A stretch of 64,000 nt of DNA from Saxidomus purpurata. Taxonomy: Eukaryota; Mollusca; Bivalvia; Venerida; Veneridae. Under the pieces are notes generated by a model. That model was not told where the DNA came from. It did not search any database and worked only from the letters and a program-made list of their open reading frames with translations. Where the stretch lies: the NCBI GenBank assembly GCA_022818135.1, contig JAFMSR010000017.1, positions 11,732,561-11,796,560 on the forward strand, written 5' to 3'. The position numbers were made by a program, and so were the translations under genes. Below are positions 1 to 13,160 of the stretch, one piece after another (position 1 is the stretch's first letter; every line of letters begins with the position of its first letter).

Positions 1-34
1 TGTGGCTACAATTCATTATCAATTTATTCTAATT

Positions 35-874
35 ATTTTAGCTCGATTATGAAGAAAGCGTCACTCCAGTTCTAATACCATACCATGTCCATTAAGTAGT
101 GGATAAGTAAATCCCATTCTCATGTATTTCAGCGTTAATTTACAGTAAATACTTAGTTCTGTCGTGATTCTTTTAAGCATCTTTTTTTTCAATTATCAAC
201 AGTTAAAGTGATCACGATGCTTTAATATTATTCTTAACATTTTTCTTTTTGGTCGTACTCTGTCATTCAATGTAGTATTTGTCGATCTCTGCATTAAGAT
301 AATTCATTCAAAATAATCGTATGGGTTGAGGTATTTCTTTTTCATCTCACAGTTCTAAAACACGGTTCTACATACAGGTTACTAAAACTTTCTGGTATAC
401 ACAGTACATAATGTAATTACTAAAAACATTTAAGACTGAAATTTTATTGGTTACAATATGGAATACATTGTACATCATTATTGAAAAACACAGTTTTATA
501 CATATGTACAATGCAATATAGTACATATTTTTTATTTCATCGCTTTTACCTGTATAGAAAATGACATGCCGCATAACGTCGCGACACGCGGCATCACTCG
601 GCGGGACTCGTTGTCGCGCTTGAATGCGCTTGATTGCTATTTTGTCTTTCAGATGCGGCAATTGAATGCCGCATACATTTTGCGATATCGCGTCACGCGT
701 TTGATTTCCCGCCGCATCTACATGCTTTCAGACTCTTATTTACATGCCGCATGGACGCATATGCGTGGGGTTTCGCCTGTGCTGTACTGTATGAGGAGGT
801 GAGGTCGAGACCCCACTGGGGCTCGAACCCATAACCTCCGCGAAGAGCAGTTAATATCTACACCACTGCTCCCC
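35..874 (-). mobile_element. tRNA-derived SINE, split by an insertion
   Basis: Read on the minus strand, a tRNA-like head (about 796-874, with a B-box-like GGGTTCGAGCCCC) lies near a body segment at about 35-76. The same head and body are joined in the copies at 11463-11612 and 29160-29345. Here about 700 bp of unrelated DNA separates them (about 77-789). That insert has a CG-richer patch at 560-720 and no recognisable coding sequence or clear target duplication. The SINE lies in intron 1 of FAXC-like copy D, at the position matching the SINE in intron 1 of copy A. Confidence 0.6.
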
Positions 875-1436
875 TTACTTCAGTTCTACGTGTAAAATAT
901 GCTCTCGACTTCAACACTGCAATACATTTTAGATGACTATCAGAGAGGTCGAGGTTAGTTCACCCGGATCGGCTGAGACTGTAAACATTCTTGATTGATT
1001 GATGAATGCTAGAGGTATGGTGCCAAACAACAATAGTGAGCGGAACGTTGTATATTGGTTTCAGCGTGCAGAATTTACATCAGCAGGTTATCTACTGACA
1101 GAATTTCTACCATTATTTCTTTTTTCCAGCTTACATGAGTCATGATTCTAACATGGCCACTTAGTTCACAGAAAGAAATATGCAAACACGATCAATGGAA
1201 TCAAACATGCCATAAATCAGATTACGCGCCTGCATTGTGGTTGATTCTACTTTGTAAAAGTTTAGATTTCTATAATAGCAATCAACGTCCAATGTCACTG
1301 ATGTACATGTCATTGTATTTGCACATCTCTTAACCATATCACCTTACAGCGATTACATGTATAGTAACTGAATATATGGGTCAAACATTAGTATATTTAC
1401 ATGACATTTAAACCGGTGTACAAAATGCATACTAAC

Positions 1437-1546
1437 CTGGTTCGTTTTCTAAATCTCCTGACTATCATCCACGAGGATCCCAGTAACACTGCTGCAGTCC
1501 CTATATAAAGTTTATTATCCCAAATGAAGTCTCGAAGATTTTCCAT
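1437..1546 (-). CDS. FAXC-like: FAXC-like (GST-fold) gene copy D, exon 1 only
   Basis: First coding exon of a minus-strand gene whose other exons lie left of the window. It is 110 bp: an ATG, 36 codons and two bases, then a GTTAGT donor, exactly as in exon 1 of copies A (12129-12238) and B (53703-53812). The peptide begins MENLRDF, has a hydrophobic segment at about residues 12-29 (KLYIGTAAVLLGSS) and a basic run RRFRKRT, consistent with an N-terminal membrane anchor. It differs from A at only a few residues (for example Tyr3 to Asn, Arg9 to Trp) and is undamaged. Exon 2 should lie about 240 bp outside the left edge if intron 1 is the same length as in A. Confidence 0.8.
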
Positions 1547-4362
1547 TTTACAATGTTTAAAGCACATGTATATTACACGCCGAAGTTAAAATGTGTATCA
1601 GATATGATAAATTCTGGTATACGGTACTCGTAATACTCCGGATTTATCGACTCAGCTGTGTCGCCGTTCACAAGAGAAGTTGGCTGTTATAAAAAGCATC
1701 GATTGCGGAATTTGGGTTATGTCCAACAATACGGACAGGTTTTCGACTGGTAAAATGGAATAATGTCGGCTCCGCACATACAGGCGCTAATAAAAGTTAT
1801 GTTCGGAAAAACCCAAATCGCCTGGTAAGTAACTCATGATCAGTTTATACGTTGGATGAAAATATCGATTTTCATTTTCCTTTAAACTCCATTGATATTG
1901 AGTTGGTATCTTGGTTCAATAATATATCCCAGGAGCCACACTGGATGAAAAATAACGTGTAGCTGATGTACTGCTAGAGAAGATAATAGACACGTTATCA
2001 ATTATCCTCACGCTGGTTGATTGTACTTTTAAAGCAGTATACATGTTCGAGACCATCCCTTAAATATGCATCCCAAAACCAATTTAATACTGAATGTTAT
2101 TGCATTTATCCTTACAGCTTTTAAACATAGTCGCAATAACTTCGTATATATACATATGTGTATGTGCCATGTGTGTACATGATAAACACTGTAGCATATA
2201 CACACTGACCTCTTTCGATTATGAAACCTCATGATTTTTATTCATATTGTCAAGAGTCACTAAATAAAACTTATTATCCATAATCAATTCACGCATGGAC
2301 TCCATTTTTGAGCAGTTTAAAATAAGTTGGATATAAATTTTGTCATACTGTACTCTTACCACAGTAATGCGGTAGTTTATTGCCAAGTAGCAATCATTGT
2401 AAAGTATGTCATTAAACTAAGAAGTATTTGAAATATTGATGGAAGCTGATTATCCTTACTATTGAAAATGTGGAAAGATTTGGGCATTTTAGGCATTTTA
2501 TGATAGCTAGCACATTAGAACCAGTGACCATTTTAATCCATCGTTTAAAATATTGAGTTATGATCAATTATATAAAAGTGAAAAATTAGTTGACAATTTA
2601 ATGCATCAACTAATTTCACATACAAACATAGGAATACATGTACACTCAAGTCTAGTCGCCTTTACCTAAAACCCTAGGTCCGAAGTATCGGTGCTGTACA
2701 CCGGGCATGTTTAAGAACCAGGGGTGTCTCTGGAACGGGGCGCATTCTGTATCTTGCGCTATCCCCCGAAACCTAAATAAACAAAATTCTCCTGGGGGCG
2801 TTGGTCATGTGAATTATCCGGTACTAACGATAAAAACTCTAAAATGCATATATATCGAAACTATCTACCTGTCTTTTATCAGGACCTTGCTAGAATATTC
2901 CGATGCCTTATGGGACAACAATACCCAGCATGATGAAAATAACCATGAACAGATTCAAATCAAAGCATAATTATAAAAAAGAATAATTACCGATTACAAA
3001 TGTACAGCCTCGCCACCAGGCAAGACAATAATACATTTCAATAAAACTCAAGCAAAATACTTACAGCCCCATTCGTCTAACTGGGCTTGATCTTCTACTT
3101 TTGGTAACAGGGGGTGGGGGAATTATGCAATAAATAAATGGACAGGTAATGAAATACAAGAATTGTATAACGAAATTTGAATGTAAGGACTGAATGCCAG
3201 CCTATAACCTTTAAGAAGACAAAGGAATTGATCATGAGGCAAACATGATTTGATCTTGTGGCTCTGGTAACCCTTGGAGTACCTACGTTTTCACCCAAAA
3301 TCTCTGCCCTCCATTATCTTAATTATCTATCGAACACACAAGCTAAATCTGCCACTTTTCAGTCTAAAAATCAGTTTTCTTTATTAGTCTATATCTATCA
3401 TAATTCATAAATATTCGATAGACCTATGGTGAAGGTTTACAGTAAGTGCAAGGGTATGTGAAGATCTGAATTGTATCTATATCTGCCCAGGGATCGTATA
3501 TAAATCCTAATCTGCCAGAGGTTTATCACATACATTTTTAGTCATTGAATGCAATACTGTTTTTTGTTTGTAATATATTTGGTTATCGATAAAAGGTTAT
3601 ATAGTCTACATATTCACCGAAATATAGATCTATAATTGCATAATGCATTCGACAACAATACAAGCCTATGATAAAAATTGTCGTCTAGCACTGCATCTTT
3701 GCATGCCGAAGCTATTGAAGTGCCATTGATATAAAAACCATGTAGTGAACCAAGGGACAAAGGCCACCAGCGGGAAAAGGCAAAGGCGGTGGTGGTAACA
3801 GGTTTTCTTCATCAACAACTGCCTCTTCTATAGCTGGATTGCGTATAGTTTTATTGTGTTACACACATAACAACGTAAAATCTGTATAGATTAAACTCAT
3901 TATAAGCACAAAAATGTGAACAGTTTCTTTGCGTATATGCTGTCATTACTGTTAACAAACTTATTTTCGCGTACAACTTTTCAGCTTAATTCACAATATG
4001 CTAGAGTTTGGCAATTTAAGAAAACCTTAGCATAACATCAAACTTTAGCGTCTGTACGTACATTGTTTACATGAAATGCAAAGTTGTTTAACCGTGAATC
4101 AAATCAAACAATTAAAATGAGTAACCACTAATTTAAAATGTGTTTACTGTAGTTTAAGATCGGTCTGAACAACCATTATAAATATATACAGTAACAATGT
4201 CACAATTTTTATGTGTTACAGAAGCATATGTTCCTCTAAGTCCTGCTTACTTTTCTCATAATACAATTGATACTGCACAATATAACATCGTCACTTTTAT
4301 TACTTCGTTTCTTCTGTTCCAATGTTCCTCCTAATCCTATTGTAATAACACAGTCATGGATA
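1547..4362. other. Spacer between FAXC-like copies D and A
   Basis: No gene was seen apart from the LINE fragment at 2839-2970. The first 250 bp upstream of the D start codon resemble the sequence upstream of the A and B start codons (12239-12450, 53813-54050), so this shared block may hold the 5' UTR or promoter (inference). Most of the rest is repeated at 54050-56032 between copies B and C, and the part at about 3755-3870 also recurs near 46500-46640 downstream of B. Confidence 0.6.
2839..2970 (+). mobile_element. Non-LTR retrotransposon fragment, C-terminal RT region
   Basis: A short open stretch encodes FIRTLLEYSDALWDN, the pattern (FIRPLLEYADxVWD) found just after the catalytic core in many LINE reverse transcriptases. 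It ends at a TAA and no other RT motif adjoins it. The matching position in the duplicated spacer, near 55080, lacks this segment. Family assignment is from motif memory. Confidence 0.6.
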
Positions 4363-7300
4363 TCATTTCTTAAAAGTTGCTAAGATGTCTTCCCAGTCCA
4401 TCCAGTATGTACCCTTGATTCTGTCTAAGTAATCTGTAACATTCTGTAGCTCTCCATCTAAAATAAAAAGTACATTAAAATCCTTGATGTTTACAAACAA
4501 GAATATTGTTTGTTGTTCTAGAATCACACGCAGTAACGACATAATAACAACAGAACTATTGCTGAATTTTTATTTCGTTTCAAGATCTGATTACATTGTA
4601 TTGGACAGTACGAAACAATTAAACAACATATTGTCGTTATACAATGTACACACGATCATGTATCGGAAGAGGTAACCAAGCGAAAATAGCATGCTTGAGC
4701 TAATAAAGAACACAGATTTGCAGTTTGACTATCATAATGCATATCATAAAATAAGTGCAAGTAAGTAGGGTAAAACCTATATTTTCAGATTTTGTTAAGT
4801 ACCAGTATGCATGGGAGTCATACTGGGGTCTCGGCGAGTTCACATGTGCCCAATAGATTACGTCTACATTGTATTTAACAGGCATGTGATATACGCAAAT
4901 CATCTAGGCTATATTTGTAGTCGTTTTTATCTCGACATTACATAGTACTTGTTGAGTCCTGCAGTTATTTCAAAGTCTCTGCGTCAACTTAACCTCAATT
5001 GGCGCGCCTATATGACATCCTGAGATAAAAACGACTCCTTTTAATATTTGAAATTGTCAAGTAAGTACCATAAAAGCAAAAGTGTTGATGTGTCAAACCC
5101 GTATCAAGTATGACGCATGCATTCGAGTCGAATGAAATAGAAACTAGACCTATCACTAAATGAGATTAATACCCCCGAAAGACTGCTTTACAAACTGATG
5201 AAGTTCGTAGTAACAAAATACCTTGTAAAATAAACTAAACCTTGGCAACTGTGCAATTTTGTCAAGATAAAATTATAGTTCTTGTACACTGCACTTCCTC
5301 TCATTGTGCTGGATCATTGTATGAAGTTGTATTGAATTCCAACCAGTAGTTTTAAGTTTTCTGGACACGGAAAAGTAAAAGTGGGCAATAACTCTGTAAT
5401 TAGTAATTACTAAAGAAAGTTATGGTTCCTGTGCACTTTCCTTCCTCTCATTGTGCTTGACCATTGTATGAAGTTGTATTGAATTCCAACTAGTAGTTTT
5501 CAAGTTATGCTCATGACAAGGAAAAGTAACAAAGGGTTATAACTATGTAATGAGTCAAGATAGAGTTATGGTTCTTGTGCACTAACTTCCACATTGAATT
5601 CCTACCAATAGTTTTCAAATATTGCTCCAGACAAGGAAAACTAACCAAGTGCAATAACTCTGTAATGAATCATGGTAGAGTTATGGTTCATGTGCACTGC
5701 ACTTCCTTTCAATGTGCTTGACAATTGTATAAAGTTGTATTAAATTCTAACTAGTAGTTTTCAAGTTATGCTCCGGACAAGGAAATTGCAACTGACCGAC
5801 CGACCGCCTTCACTCGACCGACCAACCAACCGGGTGACTCCTATATAACCCCCTTTACTTCGTGTCGGGGGTATAATTAAGAATAATTAAAAATTTCAAT
5901 CTCCACAACATTATGATCTCCCCTTAAATTAAAGAAGCTCTCAGTCACCACGGAGAATTAAAACAACTGATTTCATTATTTCCTTTTTAATTTGGCATCG
6001 ATCGTTTTAACTGTTCATTTTAAAGGGTAATATATATATCAAAATTTTACACCAGTATCTATTCATAGGCTTACAACCATAACATGTGATTTTTCTACCG
6101 TATTGTACGGGAAATAGCTGCCTCGAAGCTGCCACTCTATGAAACCGTAAGATATAGAATACTTTACTTGTAAGAAGCTGCTGTCCGGGACAGGACCCGG
6201 GTGTACACCATCGCACCTGGGACAGAATACCAAAAGCAGCACAATCTGTTTCCGTTATCTTATCACCCATGATAAACTTCTTGCTTCCTGAAAATAAAAT
6301 ATTACAGTTGAACTCGAAAAGTAGAGCCGACTAACAATCGGATATCATCTACATATTGCAGACAACGTTCAGAGCAAGTGTCATGACCTGATGACTGTTA
6401 TCAAGGAAAAGCTAGATAAGGTCACCGTTACATTAACATTTGACCCACTGACCCAAAAACAATGATCATCTACTCAGTAAGACCAATCTGAAGACTGTGA
6501 CTTTGACCTTGATTTTGAACCAACTGAACAAAGAAATAATAGGTTCATCTACAGACTACAGGTAACCTTCTGAGCAAATTTCATGAGAGTAAAATGCAAA
6601 TTCAGACATGTAGAGTGTTATCAAGGAAGCAGTTACGAACAGACGGATGACGGACACACCACCATGAATGCAAATTAAGACATGTAGAGTGTTATCAAGG
6701 AAGCAGTTACGAACAGACGGATGACGGACACACCACCATGAATGCAAATTCAGACATGTAGAGTGTTATCAAGGAAGCAGTTACGAACAGACGGATGATA
6801 GACACACCACCATGAATGCAAATTCAGACATGTAGAGTGTTATCAAGGAAGCAGTTACGAACAGACGGATGACGGACACACCACCATGAATGCAAATTAA
6901 GACATGTAGAGTGTTATCAAGGAAGCAGTTACGAACAGACGGACGACGGACACACCACTATGGCAAAAGTTCCGTCAAATTAAGCTAAAATGAATACTTT
7001 AAAATTTGTTGCGAGGTATATTTATATTACAACTTTATATCAATAAAAACAGTGAGAATTTGTTTTACTATCTCTGCCAACACTGATTCACTGCAAACAC
7101 TGAGAATTTCGTAAGCCATTTTCTTAAAATCTGAGGGAAAAAAAGGTAATTTCCTACATGTTCTCAAAACATTTGCTGTGTTCGTAAAAATACATTATGT
7201 TTATTTCTAAGACTACTATAACTTTGAATACAATGTTTACAAATACACGTACACTTAAATAACATCCTTACCTAGAATATCAGAGAAATTTGTCAGGTCC

Positions 7301-10300
7301 TTTATCATCATGTTATGTACTTCCTCGTCTTTATGGCGACCTATACCAACTGTATACGTCGTTTGTTGCAGCTGGCGTTTTGCGGTTACTTTCAATAAAG
7401 TTGCTACAAATTGCGATAGATTACAAAACTTCTTTATCATATCATCCCAAAAAATACACCAGCGTGTATGGACATTCAACCTGCAGAAAACAAATAACAT
7501 ACATTATATGTCTCGTAAAGATAGGTTGGCACAGTTTGGCCAAGGTTTGTATTCCTGGTTGCCGAAAAAATAACAGCGCCTTCATCTGTTGTGAATCCCA
7601 TGTTACAGAGATGTCAATGTGATTTTAAGATCTTTGCTTTCCTTTTTACTGTTCTGATAAATCTGTAAAAGCTTTCCGTCGTGACCTGGAATTACCTCAG
7701 AAGTATGTGTCACGTTAACAAAGCGTCGACGTTATTACTGTAAAGGCTATATACCATGTACCAGGCTCAACTTAGAGTTAGCAGATACCATTTCAATACA
7801 GATCAGACCTGCACGAATCAGTTCATTTACATTGCCTGAATAAAATACAGCTTCATTTATCAAAATGACCTACTTTTTAATCGAATTTTGTCCTGTTTCT
7901 TACCCGCTTTAAACTAATTTCGAAATGGACCTAGATTTCATCAAAATTATATTATTTTTTTATTGTTCGTAGAACGTATGTTAACGTAAACCATCTAAAA
8001 ATTAACTAGAGATAAATGATGAAGGAAATTGAATAAAATTGTATTGCCCTTCATCACGGTTTGAACAAGGCTTACAGCTAGGGGAAGCCCACTATATCAA
8101 AACTTTTTGTTGCACTTACACAATATTTCCAACGGCACTATTCCGTATTTAATTGTATGCTCTTACATGTACATGTATATGCTCTGTGATACGAGGTTGT
8201 ATATCGCCAACCGTGCAATAATGATCATATAAAACAAAATCTAGTAATAAACAATGTTTTTTTTCAAAATTGTATGACACAATTCCCTTACGCAGGCACC
8301 ATTGTATAAATGCCACAATTTAGGAAAGGGGGTTATGCTAAATTTATGCCTAGTTTCACAATTGAAGACAAGTTTAATTTTTTTTTACAGATATCAACAC
8401 TTGTTTCTGATATATTTGTTTAGATACTGTATCTAGATTTGTTTCGTTGAGTTTGACCTTTTGACCATATGATGACCCCATATTGTAATATACATAACAA
8501 GACATCACATTGATGCTTCCTGTTCTGTCAGAAGAAAATGGAATAAGGGTTTTTTAAGTGAAGAGCGGATATTTTCCATTTTCAATTTTCTGGCCCCTGT
8601 GACCTAGATCTGTGACTTTACGATCTCAAATTATAATATGCACAGCTAGATCTTCCCTAAAAGTTCGATGGAAAATCAACACAGGATTAAAAAGACGAAG
8701 AGCGGATTAGATTTCACCTTCAGGCCCCTGTGACCTTGCACTTTCACCAACTGACCCCAAAGTACAATATGCAAAACAACACCTTATATTTCTGGTTCTA
8801 AGTTTTATGAAAATCTGACAAGGGGCTTTTGAAGACGAAGAGCGGACAGTAGGACAATATTTTTCTTGACCTTATGACCCCAAGTTGTAATATGCACAAC
8901 TAGACTTCATACTGATGCCACTAAATGTCATACAAATCATGCATGGTTTTACTTTGACCTTTGATCTAATGACGCGACCCTTGTGGTGCATGACACAAAG
9001 TCTTATTACGGTTAATACGTGTGCCAAATGATTTTGAAATACCATAATGTTTAACAGGGTTATGAAACGGAAACGGTTTCAAACAATAATTAGATCCTGA
9101 ACTTTGATCTGGGGCGTGGTATTTAGCGCATGACACATCATGATGTAATCATGGTTACGGTAATCAAATGTGCCAAATGATTTCGAAATACAATCATGTA
9201 TAGCAGAGGTTTAGACGGAAACGATTTTCCAACGCATGGACATCCAGACAGACACACAAACGCGCCCACGGGCTGTGGTAACACCATATGCCTATCCGCC
9301 ATTATCATGTCTGGGACGTTGAACTTTGATCTAGGGGCGTTGTTTTTAGTGCATGAAACATGTGCCAAATGATTTCGAAATACAATCATGTATAGCAGAG
9401 GTTTGGATGGAAACGATTTTCCAACACATGGACGGACAGACAGGCACACAAACGCGCACATGGACTGATACCATATGCCCTTCCGCCATATCACGACAGG
9501 GACGTTGTTATTACTGATTAAAAGTTAGAACCACCTACCAGTAAGTGTATTCTTCTAACCATTTCTGTATTGCCCAAGCAACAGCTCGATCTTCCTGACT
9601 GAGATGACTGTTCATGTCAACATTGAATTTCTCGTTTAAATATTGCATAATTAATTGGGAATCGCCCATGGTAACACCGTTGTATTCGATCCATGGTGTC
9701 TTGTTCTTTGGACCTTCGTTAAAGTTGAAATCAAGCTGAAATGCGCATGCATGATAGAATAATTACATTTTTTGTAGCATGTTATTTCTCCATAAGCAAT
9801 ATAATAATGTATTTACATGGTAATAATTATCAAGTGTAAAAGGTCCAAGCCAACATTCCTTTTACATTTTAATAGATATTGGAATACCTTTTAACAGGTC
9901 AGAATGTGATGCTTGATTAATCAGTCGCAATTTTATAGTGTTGCAACTTGAAAATGCCAAAAACACTGTAAATCAATAAATATCTGACCAATAAATCTTA
10001 GAGAGGTTCATATAAGGATGTTTTATACAGATTACTGAACATTTCCAAAATGTAGGATCATGGAGGCGGCAATTTTGAATTTTTGAATTGATGGTTAGAT
10101 ATTCATGCAGTTAATACGTTAGCAGATGTTACGAAAATATATTAAGACATGGTAACCTGCATGACACCTAATAAATGTCAATTCCTCATGTATATTAAAT
10201 ATCAAGACTTATTTCGGTTAAGCTTTTCAACTTAATGCTCACTTACGACTTGCGTTACCCTTTTAACTTTGTCGACCAAAGATCTCAAAATATAGACCTT

Positions 10301-12238
10301 AAATGTTGTTGCTGTTTATACCTGGTATGGTATTTTGTGTATCCTTAGATAAGTCTCTAACTTCATAACAAAGTGTCCCATATTCGGAATTAACGCATTA
10401 TATCGTGGGAACACGTGCATAATGACTTTGTCTCTCGGGTAGTCCACACCACATACTCTGAAAGAAGAAAAGTAAAGGTTCTTTTTTTAAAAAACGTAAC
10501 ATTCTTGCATGGGAGATAAATGTACATGCACCGCTGCACTATCTACAGGCTTGTTTTTCCAACAAACTGTCCCACATAAAAATCGCCACTTTTCCAGTCG
10601 AGCGCTTTTTAGTACCTCATGAACAATGTAAATAAAATACTCTTGCGTTTTCAGTTTTTCAGGAATGATTTTATAAGTTAAATAAGTTTATAGCTCATAT
10701 ATATCAACATATAATATTGTTACTACAAACTAATATTGATATGAGTGTAAAGTAATACTACTCGCGGCTAGTGAATAATGGTGAATATTTCGAGTATTTG
10801 ATAAGGAAAACAAGAATTAACTTTGTTATCATGATGCTCATGCCACGGTACGAACTTATTAACAAATGGGGAGAAAATGTGTAAGCGACACGATAACTCA
10901 GTCGGGAATGCATTCGCCCTTTAACCGAGGGTTCCGGGTTCGAATCCATGTCAGGCTGCTCATTTTTCTGCGTACAGATAAAACTTGATAGGATTTTTAA
11001 CTATGAAATCCAGCTACCCGTCTCTTTCATATACTAGAAATCGCACCGACAATCTGTTTTAAAGAAATCAATATCCTTTCTAAATTAGTAAATGAAAACA
11101 ATTGATCAAATGAAATGGCGCAACATGTCGCATCACGCATACGGGAAAGTCTACAATTCGAAATAGCTATATTATCTCCGTCAAATAGAATATCATTTCT
11201 TTCACTTGGGAAATATCTGGATAAAAAAGCACATAATAATGTGTGTGTAATAATTTCCCAATTATAACAGGTTTTTTTACATAGCTGAAACAGAAATCAG
11301 TATGTTGAACGAAAAACGCACGCAAAGACATTTTGTTGCATGCTAAGAAAGGTACAAACGTAATTCGTCCGAAAATATCGCACACAAATGTTGAGAGTTA
11401 TCTCCCATGTCTCGCATCAGCAGTAGGAGAAAACTTCAAAAATATTTTGGCTACAATTCATTATTAGCTAATACTTATTTATTTTAGCTCGGTTGTGAAG
11501 AAAGCGTCACTCCAGTACTGGTGTCATATCGTGACCAAAGCGGGGCTCGGACCCGTAACCTCCGGGATGAGCGGCAGACACCTTTAAATTCTACACCACT
11601 GCTCCCCTTGCTTCAGTTGTACATGTAAAATATACTGCACTGCGTTTTAGATGCCTATCAGAGAGGTCGTGGTAAGTTCACCCGGATCGGCTGAGACTGT
11701 AAACAGTCTAGATCGATTGATGAATAATAGACGTATGATGCCAAACAACAATATGAGCAGAACGTTGTATATCGAGCGTGCGGAATTTGCATCAGCAGAT
11801 TATCTACTGACATATTTTTCACCATTATTTCTTTTTTCCAGCTGCTGTTATTGCAAATACATGAGTCATAACTTTTACATGGCCGCTGCAGGAGTTCACA
11901 GAAAGAAATCAGGCCAAAAATCAGGTTACGCGCCTGCATTGTGGTTAATACTGCTAATAAACAAAATTGTCAAAGATTATATTTCTTTAAAAGCAATCAA
12001 ACGTCAAATGTCTTGATGTACATGTACTCTTAACCATACCAGTTTACAGTGTTTACATGTACAGTAACTGAAACATAAATTAGTATATGTACATGACATT
12101 TAAACCGGTCTAGAAAATGCATACTAACCTGGTTCGTTTTCTAAATCTCTTGACTATCATCCACGAAGACCCCAGTAACACTGCTGCAGTCCCTATATAC
12201 AGTTTGTTATCCCTAATGAAATCACGAAGATATTCCAT
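4363..12238 (-). CDS. FAXC-like: FAXC-like (failed axon connections / GST-fold) protein, copy A, complete
   Basis: Six exons on the minus strand: 12129-12238, 10322-10457, 9539-9735, 7272-7480, 6168-6287, 4363-4457. All borders are GT/AG and phases agree, giving 288 codons and a TGA. Residues 12-29 are hydrophobic (membrane anchor). Residues about 47-110 form a thioredoxin-like GST N-domain, including KLETYLR and PWIEYNG (96-102) followed by GDSQ (106-109). Residues about 125-285 match the GST C-domain, with QEDRAVAWA, TVGIGRH and KKFIMGDKITETDC (220-233), which is diagnostic for the FAXC/CDR family. The tail is YWMDWEDILATFKK. In Drosophila the family acts with Abl in axon growth and worm CDR members respond to cadmium; the role here is unknown. 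No break was seen. Introns hold SINEs and tandem repeats. Confidence 0.9.
4920..5035. repeat. Short inverted-repeat segment, flipped in copy C
   Basis: A 14-bp inverted repeat, GTCGTTTTTATCTC (4920-4933) and GAGATAAAAACGAC (5022-5035), flanks about 88 bp in intron 5 of copy A. In copy C (61937-62024) the same internal sequence is present in the opposite orientation and the left repeat arm is missing. It may be a very small MITE or a hairpin-mediated inversion. Confidence 0.75.
5168..5876 (+). repeat. Dispersed repeat with ATACCCCCGAA-type ends and internal tandem units
   Basis: Begins with a CCCCCGAA motif near 5168 and ends with TCGGGGGTATAATT near 5876, so the ends are roughly complementary. 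Inside are about four degenerate units of about 145 bp, each with AGTTATGGTT, a GTGCACT block and TGTATTGAATTCCAAC. Other copies are at 24354-24690 (reverse orientation, shortened) and 62165-62885 (the paralogous position in copy C). Superfamily unassigned. Confidence 0.7.
6594..6963. repeat. 74-bp minisatellite, five copies
   Basis: Unit of 74 bp starting ATGCAAATTCAGACATGTAG, repeated at 6594, 6668 and onward with very few changes. It lies in intron 4 of copy A. The same array in copy C (63600 onward) already has more than five units when the window ends. Short open frames across it are by-products of the repetition. Confidence 0.9.
8440..9500. repeat. Degenerate dispersed repeat rich in TTTGACCTT/ATGACCCC motifs, with a local duplication
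   Basis: In intron 3 of copy A. Blocks with GACCTTTTGACC, ATGACCCCA and GAAGAGCGGA recur every 150-190 bp. Within it, 9130-9290 is repeated as 9350-9490 (both contain AAATACAATCATGTATAGCA). The 118-residue open frame over this duplication is not supported as coding. Confidence 0.6.
10870..10955 (+). mobile_element. tRNA-like SINE head
   Basis: ATAACTCAGTCGGGA (A-box-like) is followed by GGGTTCGAATCC (B-box-like) at pol III promoter spacing. The arms do not pair into a full tRNA. The same element is at the paralogous place in intron 1 of copy B (52488-52575), so it predates the duplication of A and B. Confidence 0.6.
11463..11612 (-). mobile_element. tRNA-derived SINE, minus orientation
   Basis: Head near 11535-11612 with a GGGTCCGAGCCCC-like B-box on the minus strand, and a body ending in CTTCTTCACAACCGAGCTAAA. 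Same family as 35-874 and 29160-29345. Intronic in copy A. Confidence 0.65.
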
Positions 12239-13084
12239 TTTAAGCGCGTATTGCATGCCGAAGTTAAAATGTAGCACAGATATGATAGATTCTGGCATAC
12301 GGTACTCGTAGTACTCCGGATTTATCGCCAACATTGTACCGACGTTCAAGAGAAGTTGGTTGCATGGGTTATGTCCAACAAAACAGACATGTTTTCTACT
12401 GGTAAAATGGCACAATGTCGGCTCCGCACATACGGGTGCTTATGAAAATTATGTATTCGGAATTAGACAACAGCTGCCCGTAGCCGACCAATCACAGGCT
12501 AAGATTGCCGTTAGATATAAATCCCATATACAACATTCCACTGTTGTCTACTTCAAATCGTTTTCCTCGTGCAAAGTGTGCATGACCTTTCTAGTGTAGC
12601 AAGGACAATTGAATTATGGTCCTAAAATTAAGGCCATACAAATGTTTGTTTTCGGTTTAAAACGAATGAAAATAGGTTATATTTTTAATACTGAGTAAGC
12701 ACAAACTCGTAAAAAAGCACGTTTGGTACTCAATCAGCTCAGTGAAATGTATTTAGATATTTCACCCAAAACAAGCACTCATCCTCTAGGACAACGGTTT
12801 TTCAATAAATCACATATTAAGCTTTTTGTGTTGTAGGATATGCGACATCGTATTGCTTTAATTATATAACCCCAGTTGAAGAACATAATTCGATTATATT
12901 ACTCAAGTGCAGTTTTGCACCTGAAAGACGGTTTTAACTAGAAAAAAATTAGAACCTTATAAAATGGTAATCCGTGTAATTGGTTGGCCCAAGCCAGCTG
13001 TGATTTATAGGCCAGGGCCTACTATATACTGAAGGGGCTTGGTCGGAAGTAAATATAATACTAGAAAATATATACCAATTCATA
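12239..13084. other. Region upstream of copy A exon 1
   Basis: About 12239-12450 is shared with the upstream regions of copies D and B (for example GGTTATGTCCAACAA), suggesting conserved 5' UTR or promoter sequence. No TATA box or other site can be named with confidence. From 12600 to 13084 nothing is recognised. Confidence 0.4.
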
Positions 13085-13160
13085 CCTCCGAGAAGCGGTG
13101 ATTTAGCCACTGGAATATCAAATCGTGGATTGCTGGTTCGATCCCAAGTCTAGGCACAAG
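13085..13160 (+). mobile_element. Degenerate tRNA-like SINE head
   Basis: A B-box-like GGTTCGATCCC at about 13134-13144 follows a loose A-box (GCGGTGATTTAGCCACTGG). It cannot fold as a true tRNA. The open frame just downstream (13168-13413) is probably SINE body or chance. Confidence 0.4.

Noticed and set aside
6556..6747. Frame repeated at 63562-63753
   Set aside because: Identical translation of the 74-bp minisatellite in copies A and C.
9138..9494. 118-codon minus-strand frame
   Set aside because: Spans a local duplication inside a non-coding dispersed repeat; the halves repeat each other.
11651..12016. 121-codon plus-strand frame
   Set aside because: Lies in intron 1 of copy A, antisense; the matching introns of D and B do not keep it open.
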